Position numbers and translations under genes: made by a program. The notes beneath the pieces are model-generated. The model saw only the letters and a list, made by a program, of their open reading frames with translations, was not told the DNA's origin and ran no database searches. Shown here in pieces: positions 57,204 through 64,000 of a stretch of 64,000 bases of DNA. Location of the stretch: positions 56,664,252-56,728,251 of the forward strand of contig JAPXFY010000026.1 in assembly GCA_030674185.1 (NCBI GenBank). The letters run 5' to 3'. Positions within the stretch are counted from its first letter, which is position 1. Each line of letters begins with the position of its first letter. Origin of the DNA: Monoplex corrugatus (lineage: Eukaryota; Mollusca; Gastropoda; Littorinimorpha; Ranellidae).

Positions 57204-57770
57204 ACCCCCCCCCCCCCCCCCCGGCCATGGGGATGCTGGGGGCTCTTTCAGTAATAAATAGTATCGCCACTTTGTGGAAATTCTGTGCTAGAAATTTCTT
57301 CTTTTCTGTCACTCTCTTTGTTTCTGCCTTGTTCCTTTGCTTTCTGTCATTTCTATCTGTCATTTTCTACCTTAATGGTCCATTCACCTGTATGTGTTTG
57401 ATAAAGTCTTACATACGTTTTCTTAGGATTGGTAATTGGGTACATGTATTAAGTGCATTTTTGGCTCTAGGGAGGTGAGATATGTGCAAGCAATTTTAGG
57501 TAATTTAGGCCAGTTTTTATATATATTTTGATGTCCTTAGGTATGCTTAAATTTGTATTCAGGTGGTGTTTTTTTTTAAATCCCCTGTGCGATAAATTGG
57601 GCAGAGTGGTCAGCACCAGGGGCATGTCCTTAGATTATGTGTGCGAATGCGTTGATATGTGTACTTAATTTTCTTTTCTTTTCCTGTTGAAGTTTTGTAT
57701 GTTTTGAAGTGGTTATAGCCCTGATATGGCTCTCCGCAGTCGGCTGGGCTTTAAACAATAATAACAATAA
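57204..57770 (+). mobile_element. LINE/SINE 3' tail family T, copy 3
   Basis: Starts at a C-run, then GGGGATGCTGGGGGCTCTTT and on to GGTTATAGCCCTGATATGGC ... CTTTAAACAATAATAACAATAA. Direct copy of 47991-48542. Confidence 0.8.
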
Positions 57771-58370
57771 CGATGCAGTTTCTGGAGGTGTGCCTAATGG
57801 ATAATTGCTGGTGTCTATAGATCACAGTACATGGCATGTTAGATCATGTGGTTGGAGTGACACGCTGATAACCTTAGGTTTTTGTCGTTGTGGCTGAATA
57901 TTTTCGTTATTGATGAGAGTGCACACCTTGATTTGATTTATATATTCAAGGGTTGACAACCAGAGCCAGGTATCTCGATTTTCTGATAGTTTACAGGAGA
58001 CGATTTTTAACTGGTTTTTGGGGAGAAGCGATATCTACTTGAGATACTTCTTTTTTGGTTTTATCGATAACCGATCAAAAATCAATATCATAGCAAAAAC
58101 AAAGTCCACCAAGTGAAAGATCACATCAAAAACAACAGTTCAGTATAAAAAAGTGAAAATTGACAAAAAAGTGAGATACTAGGTTCTGGCTGTCAACCCT
58201 TGATATGAAGATTTGTCACCTTACATACTTACAAATATTATTATTATTACTGCTACTACTATTATTATTATCAAGGAAGTTCAGACAGCCACATGTCTGC
58301 ATGTACAAACTTTTAAAAAAAATTTTTTTTATACGTATCATAGTATGTTGAAGTATAATTAATTAGTTAA
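57771..58370. other. Unassigned sequence
   Basis: GGTTGACAACCAGAGCCAGG at 57951 is loosely mirrored by CTGGCTGTCAACCCTTGATA at 58186, a possible terminal inverted repeat of a ~250-bp element with weak support. TTA-rich at 58240-58272. Confidence 0.35.
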
Positions 58371-58479
58371 TCAAATTTCTCTTTGAGAGATGGTAGACTT
58401 GACTTAAGCTTATTGTGTTCATGTTCGTGATAAAAATGCTTGTCTTTTTGACTGTTCAATGGTACATGACTAGTTTGTG

Positions 58480-59290
58480 TTATGTGTGAGAGTGATGAAT
58501 AAGAATGTGTCTTAATGTTTGTGGCATTCTTATGTGTAATTGTGATGGATAAGAAATGTGTCTTAATGTTTGTGGCATTCTTTATGTGTGATTGTGATAG
58601 ATAAGAAATGTGTCTTAATGTTTGTGGCATTCTTTATGTGTGATTGTGATGGATAAGAAATGTCTTAATGTTTGTGGCATTCTTTGTGTGTGATTGTGAT
58701 AGATAAGAAATGTGTCTTAATGTTTGTGGCATTCTTTATGTGTAATTGTGATAGATAAGAAATGTGTCTTAATGTTTGTGGCATTCTTTATGTGTAATTG
58801 TGATAGATAAGAAATGTGTCTTAATGTTTGTGGCATTCTTTATGTGTAATTGTGATAGATAAGAAATGTGTCTTAATGTTTGTGGCATTCTTTATGTGTG
58901 ATTGTGATAGATAAGAAATGTGTCTTAATGTTTGTGCATTCTTTATGTGTAATTGTGATGGATAAGAAATGTGTCTTAATGTTTGTGGCATTCTTTGTGT
59001 GTGATTGTGATAGATAAGAAATGTGTCTTAATGTTTGTGCATTCTTTATGTGTGATTGTGATAGTAAGAATGTGTCTTAATGTTTGTGGCATTCTTTGTG
59101 TGTGATTGTGATAGATAAGAAATGTGTCTTAAGTTTGTGGCATTCTTTATGTGTGATTGTGATAGATAAGAAATGTGTCTTAATGTTTGTGGCATTCTTT
59201 ATGTGTAATTGTGATAGATAAGAAATGTCTTAATGTTTGTGGCATTCTTTATGTGTAATTGTGATGGATAAGAAATGTGTCTCAATGCTT
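58480..59290 (+). repeat. 52-bp minisatellite, about 15 units
   Basis: The unit contains GTGTGATTGTGATAGATAAG, AAATGTGTCTTAATGTTTGT and GGCATTCTTTAT. Confidence 0.95.
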
Positions 59291-60980
59291 CACAACTGAT
59301 TTCACTCAGTGTGCGTGTTAGGAAGCCCATAGTTGTATGTGTGATGGTTGGGTTGATTCTCATGATGAATAGAACATGAAGAAGAGTGGTGTGTATGTGT
59401 GTACGTGGGTGCATGTGTGCATGTGTGCGCGCTGTAACTTTTGCTGGACATGCATGAAATGGCCCATTCTGGCGTATTGTGTTTATTCTTTACTCTGTGT
59501 GTGTGGTGTGTGTGTTTCACTTATTTATGAATAGACATCACACAGAAGGAGAATAAGAACAAAGCAAAGACACACTGAGTAAGATGTGAAATGTCAAAAA
59601 TAACATTATTGAAGCACAAAAGCAGCTATACACGCCTGTACTCACACAGTACAGTCATATCACACTCACATCACAGAGTTTAACTCCACTATCAATGACA
59701 TTTAATCTCTGAACCTTTGGTTTTCTGAAGCATACAAAAGAGAGAAGACGGGGTGAGAGAGAGACACACACATAGAGAGAGAGGGAGAGTGAGAGAGAAA
59801 TTAAAATGATTAAAATGTGAATAGTCATTAAACTGAATAAAACATGCAAGTTTCCGTATGACTGTGACTGTATGTTAATTTGAAGAACATGCGTACGTGC
59901 ATACACACACACACACACACACACACAAAGAAGCTGGCACAAAAAAACTGCATCATTTTAGAGAGACGATGATGATTAAAACTGATGAAATATCCAAATC
60001 AATTCAATGAAAAAACAGCAAGACCAGTACTTCAGTAGTGACAGTGTTATTTTAACATCATTTATGCTGATGAGGTAATATCATTTTAGACCAAACACCA
60101 CACTGACTAAATCAAATATTCCATGTTTCTTTTGAACTGTAATGGAATTTCAACTTGACTGTGTTCAAGATGTACTATAACACTCAGACAATTCTATACG
60201 TGCTCCATCAAAGTCTGACAAGGGTTGCAGACCTGTCTACCTTACGTCTGTGGTTCGAGTAATTTTGTGTTAAAAAAAAACTGTGCTGCTCCTCAAAACT
60301 GTCCCAAACGTATGTCTCAGATGCAATGTTTCTTTGTTTAAAAGTTGGACTCAAAATGTCTTCTGTGAGATTTTTGCAGTCAAAACATTTACACCACAAC
60401 ATTTACACCACAGTTTTTCCTCAACTTTCAAGACGTGATGGGTTGTGGAACCAGAAATTTCTGCGTAAATAAGACTTAAGTCTCCTGACTAGCCAAAACC
60501 AGTGAGAAATCATTTGTTTTTGGAGGGAGGCCGATTTTTCTTTCTTTTTTTCCCTCTGATCATGTCTTCTTTTGTTGTTGTTGTGTTTCTTTGTTTTTTC
60601 ATTTACGTACTGGTGTACTGGATCTGAAAACTGTACAAAGTACGTAGGCCCTACATTCTTCAGATGGGTACTCCAGGACCAAGCTCAAATGTAAAAAAAA
60701 AAAAAAAAAAAAAATTATGTATATAAAATTATATAAAAAATTTTTTTTATAGTCATTGGTATGAAATGAATAAATAAATAAATAAACCAGTAAATAAAGA
60801 AGTAAAGCTTCAAAAAGAGCTTTGGTTAATTGTGAAGTGTTGAAAACATCTGACATCATGCTTCATGTCCGAAACTCTTGTGAAGACTGGAGAACTTCAG
60901 ACTTCAAACACTTCATTCCTCAGGGATAGTAGCATTAATCCCACTGGACTTGTCTGACAACTAGCCCTTGCTACATTTGT
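59291..60980. other. Unassigned downstream sequence with short simple repeats
   Basis: TG words 59390-59520, GA 59750-59800, CA 59903-59927, poly-A about 60692-60713, TAAA 60768-60795. 60175-60235 resembles 5740-5790 (ATTCCATATGCGCTCCATC / ATTCTATACGTGCTCCATC). No gene. Confidence 0.4.
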
Positions 60981-60987
60981 TCCTTAA

Positions 60988-61170
60988 CCCTTTGACCCCC
61001 GCACCCTACTCACCAACTGCAAAAACTTAAACCTTTTGACTCCCTCACCCTATCCACTAGCTTCCTGCAGGAAGCTGGTGGATAGGTTGAGGGAATCAAA
61101 CGGTTAAGTTTTTGCTTTGCTAGCATGACCGGCAATACAAGATGCTGGTGGGAGGGTGCGGGAGTCAAAG
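60988..61170. mobile_element. piggyBac-type MITE family P, copy 4
   Basis: TTAA flanks at about 60984-60987 and 61171-61174. Ends CCCTTTGACCCCCGCACCCT and, inverted, CCCTTTGACTCCCGCACCCT. The internal palindrome contains CACCCTATCCACTAGCTTCC and its partner. Confidence 0.85.
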
Positions 61171-61174
61171 GGTT

Positions 61175-61715
61175 AACACATTCCGTACTGCGTCACGAGA
61201 TCCTCGGACTCTGCTTTCTCTCTCTGTGGACCACGTCACGAGGATTTCGTTCCCTGAACCGTAGTTTCAGTTTCAGTTTCATACATAGAAAATGACCGCA
61301 TTGCTGACGTGAATCCTTTTCCAGCAAAGGAAGTATACTCTTGTCATTTCCTTTCTGCGTTTACACGACGTTTGAAGCAGCAAAAATGGCAAAAAACCAG
61401 GTGTAATTTGAGTGTTTCTGAAGTCTTTCTCCTAACATTACTTGGTAAATAATTAGGAAAAGGGTTTAGGACAGTAGCAATAAGTCCCACTTGACCTGTC
61501 TTCCAGCCAGTCCTTGCTATTATACACATGTAGCGTATAAAAAATAAAGTAAAGAAAGTGTCAGACACTGAGACAGTGAATAGAGAACAATGAATTGAGC
61601 AAGCATCAACATGTCCCATACAACATTTCATCCATTATCTCTGTTATCAGTGGGAATTACACCTCATTGTACAACTCTGTCAGAACATTTTACACAAAGA
61701 TACAAGACTGTAGTA
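61175..61715. other. Unassigned sequence
   Basis: A short GTTTCAGTTTCAGTTTC at 61262 resembles the start of family S2. No other match seen. Confidence 0.3.
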
Positions 61716-62300
61716 CTGTCATGAACAAAAGTTTGAAGACCACCCTACCTACAAACTGCATTTTCAAAATCTTGCAAGGTATTGATTGCATCATTTGGTG
61801 TTGTATGACAGGGTACCTGAATGTCATTGTGTCGTCTATCATCAGCACATGATTAAGGCTCATAAAGTACTTGTTACTGCCATTTTGTAAGTAATTGTGG
61901 TGATTTATGTGAAGTTGGCGAATTTTACAAAATGGGGAAAGAAATCGCCACGAACAGATACACAAAGGGCTCAAATTGTGACTCTATACATTGAAGACTA
62001 CTCAGAATGTGAAACTGGTGCAAAATTATGCTGTAGCAAAACAGCCGTGCACACTGCCGTTGTCAACTTTGTCTGAGCACAGAGTCTGGTCATAAATTAT
62101 TAAAACAGCTCGTAAACATGTGTCTGGCGTTTGCTAAATGCCATGAATCCTGGTCAGCTAAAGACTGGGGCAAAGTTATGTTTTCAGACGAATCTACCTT
62201 GGAACAGTTTGTAGAGCGTAAACAACACACTAGAAGGAATGATTTTGCAGTAATTTAACCTTCTGAGTAGCCTTCATTATGTGTGTATGAGTGCATGTGT

Positions 62301-62333
<33 letters not shown>

Positions 62334-62704
62334 ATGCAACATGTGTGTGCATGTGCTTGTAATATGACATGACACTAACAAACCTGCAGACCAAATTTCC
62401 TTGCTGTTTTGGAAAGGACAAATAAATAAAATCTTGAATCATGAGATCTTGACTCTTCTGAGAAGCTTGACTGTACAGTCATAATTTGAGCCCTCTGTGT
62501 CTCTGTTAGTGTGGATTTCTTACCCATTTTGTAAAATTCGCTAAACGTCACACCCTCATCAAATGGCAATAACGAACACTTTATGACAGATGACACAACA
62601 ACATCCAGGTACCTTAACATTCAACACCGAATGATGCAACATCTCACAAGCTTCTAAGAAAGCAGTTTTCAGGCGAGATGGTCTTAAACTTTTGTTAATG
62701 GCCG
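61716..62704. mobile_element. Fold-back Tc1-like derivative, 989 bp
   Basis: TA lies on both sides (61714-61715, 62705-62706). Short ends CTGTCATGAACAAAAGTTTG and, inverted, CGGCCATTAACAAAAGTTTA extend into about 265-bp inverted arms. Each arm contains the same transposase start: 'MGKKSTLTETQRAQI' on the minus strand (62532 down) and a frameshifted 'DTQRAQIVTLYIEDYSE' on the plus strand (from 61931). Between them lies a scrap of the catalytic domain ('WGKVMFSDESTLEQF') and a TG tract. A normal Tc1 has the transposase start at one end only. Confidence 0.8.
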
Positions 62705-62894
62705 TACATATCTGTTTACATCACCACACACTCAAATGCTGTCAGTGAACAGTATACCACAGAAGTACACAATATCATATGATACATATGTCACCTATCG
62801 GTGTTATTATCACACAGTACAACCTTGGTACATATCATACCTATTGTTTGTACCATCACATTACAATCTTGCTCAATAATAAAAAAAAAAGTAC

Positions 62895-63490
62895 AAAGCC
62901 ATCATCATGTGCCCTGCTGCATGGCATTGGCGATCATGGCCCTCCGTATGTATCTATCCCTTGTCGCCGAAAGCACATCTTCCACCCTCTCTGTCCTCAG
63001 CCACCCTGCAAGTCCGTCCAATATTTTCTCCCCGAGTCTATCTGGTGTTCTCTTTTCTTCCAGCTTTCCTGCTGTGACCAGGTGCTCTAATTCTCCTTTC
63101 CTCATTAAATGGCCTATAAATATGTTGCTCGTCTTTTCCTAATCTTCCTTATCAATGATCTTCTTGTGTCTGCCTCCATCAAGACTTTCTCGTTTGCTTT
63201 CTTTGCTGTCCATGGAACTCTCAGCATTCTTCTTAGAAACCACATCTGAGCTGCCTCAATCTTGTTCTGGCTTTGTGTGTTGACTGTCCATGCCTCAGAA
63301 CCTATAACATTGGTTCTATATAATATTCAAGAACTCTTTTCCTGATGATAATTGATAGGCATTTGTTGGTAAGAATGCTTTTCATCTTCTTGAATGCTGT
63401 TTTGGCTTGGCCAATTCTGCTGGCTATTTCTGATGTGCATCTGCTGTCTGGTGAGATGACCGTTCCCAGATATTTAAAGAAAGCCATATG
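62895..63490 (-). mobile_element. LINE family A 3' end, minus strand
   Basis: Read on the minus strand: 'FKYLGTVISPDSRCTSEIAS', 'QAKTAFKKMKSILTNKCLS', then a frame break and 'MRKGELEHLVTAGKLEEKR', ending 'NAMQQGT' and GATGATG. Same text as 28335-28911 with substitutions and stops. Fourth identifiable 3' end of this family in the window. Confidence 0.85.
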
Positions 63491-63659
63491 ACAAGATTAT
63501 ACTCTAATATCCCGCATTTCAGCCTTGCTCAATAAACTACAACTCAGCAAACAGCTCAGTAAGCATACACAATCCAACAGCTAAATGAATTGCTACTCAA
63601 CAATAATTGAGTACAATACTCAACACACAATTCATCATAACCACAGAGACAATCTATAC

Positions 63660-64000
63660 ACCATAACCAATACATGGTAAAATTTCTTTTCATATCATAC
63701 ACATATAGAAATGACATGAATGATTACACAATGGGTGTATGAACAATGGCTAAAACATGATTACACAATGATGACATGAAAAGGATAAAACATGGATGAT
63801 TACACAATGGGTGTATGAACAATGGCTAAAACATGATTACACAATGATGACATGAAAAGGATAAAACATGGATGATTACACAATGGGTGTATGAACAATG
63901 GACAACACAACATAATTACAAAATGTACGAACAATGGATAAAACTACAAATTATACAATGGTTGTACCAACAATGGATATAAATGAATGATTACACAATG
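63660..64000. repeat. ~76-bp tandem repeat, running off the window end
   Basis: GATTACACAATGGGTGTATG AACAATGGCTAAAACATG recurs at 63721, 63806 and 63871, then in shorter diverged forms. Confidence 0.85.

Overview
The window is eukaryotic nuclear DNA. It has one multi-exon gene with canonical GT/AG introns, a very high load of microsatellites and minisatellites, and many decayed LINE, SINE-like, Tc1, piggyBac-type and Gypsy copies. Intron structure, element types and repeat style suggest an invertebrate animal, most likely a lophotrochozoan such as a gastropod mollusc. The clade is inferred; no marker gene proves it.

Only one host gene could be built. It lies on the + strand in nine coding exons between 8108 and 51883 and encodes a homologue of the EEIG1/EEIG2 (FAM102A/FAM102B) family, with an N-terminal NT-C2 domain. 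The exon phases join cleanly at nearly every junction and give about 357 residues, close to the vertebrate proteins. Two points need attention. Exon 6 (32030-32188) carries a one-base frame break, and the exon 3 to exon 4 junction has two possible donors. A 37-base exon (37343-37379) sits between two large tandem arrays.

Layout. 1-8100: 5' flank with LINE and SINE-like debris, including a LINE nested in an R2-like LINE with a target-site duplication, and simple repeats. 8108-51883: the gene. Intron 1 holds a tandem duplication of the exon 1 splice donor and a LINE fragment. Intron 2 has a G-rich GGAT array and an intact Tc1/mariner element (12227-13859). Intron 3 has CA/TG tracts, a 48-bp array, a LINE half, small piggyBac-type MITEs and a 77-bp array. 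Intron 4 has a 28-bp array, a 602-bp terminal-inverted-repeat element and the longest LINE ORF (27742-28911). Intron 5 has a 52-bp array grading into older units that reach the exon 6 acceptor. Intron 6 has an RNase H-bearing LINE tail and a 36-bp array. Intron 7 has 38-bp and 34-bp arrays and a fossil Gypsy pol with a 46-bp array made from its own RNase H region. Intron 8 has a 3.6-kb 30-bp array, a LINE 3' end, a 54-bp array and a 45-bp array. 51884-64000: 3' flank with more nested elements and arrays, a fold-back Tc1 derivative and LINE fragments.

The recurring theme is minisatellite birth from pre-existing functional or mobile sequence. Sources include a splice donor, a splice acceptor, a Gypsy RNase H segment, a SINE-like element and a piggyBac-type MITE. 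No CRISPR array, rRNA, convincing functional tRNA or second host gene was found.
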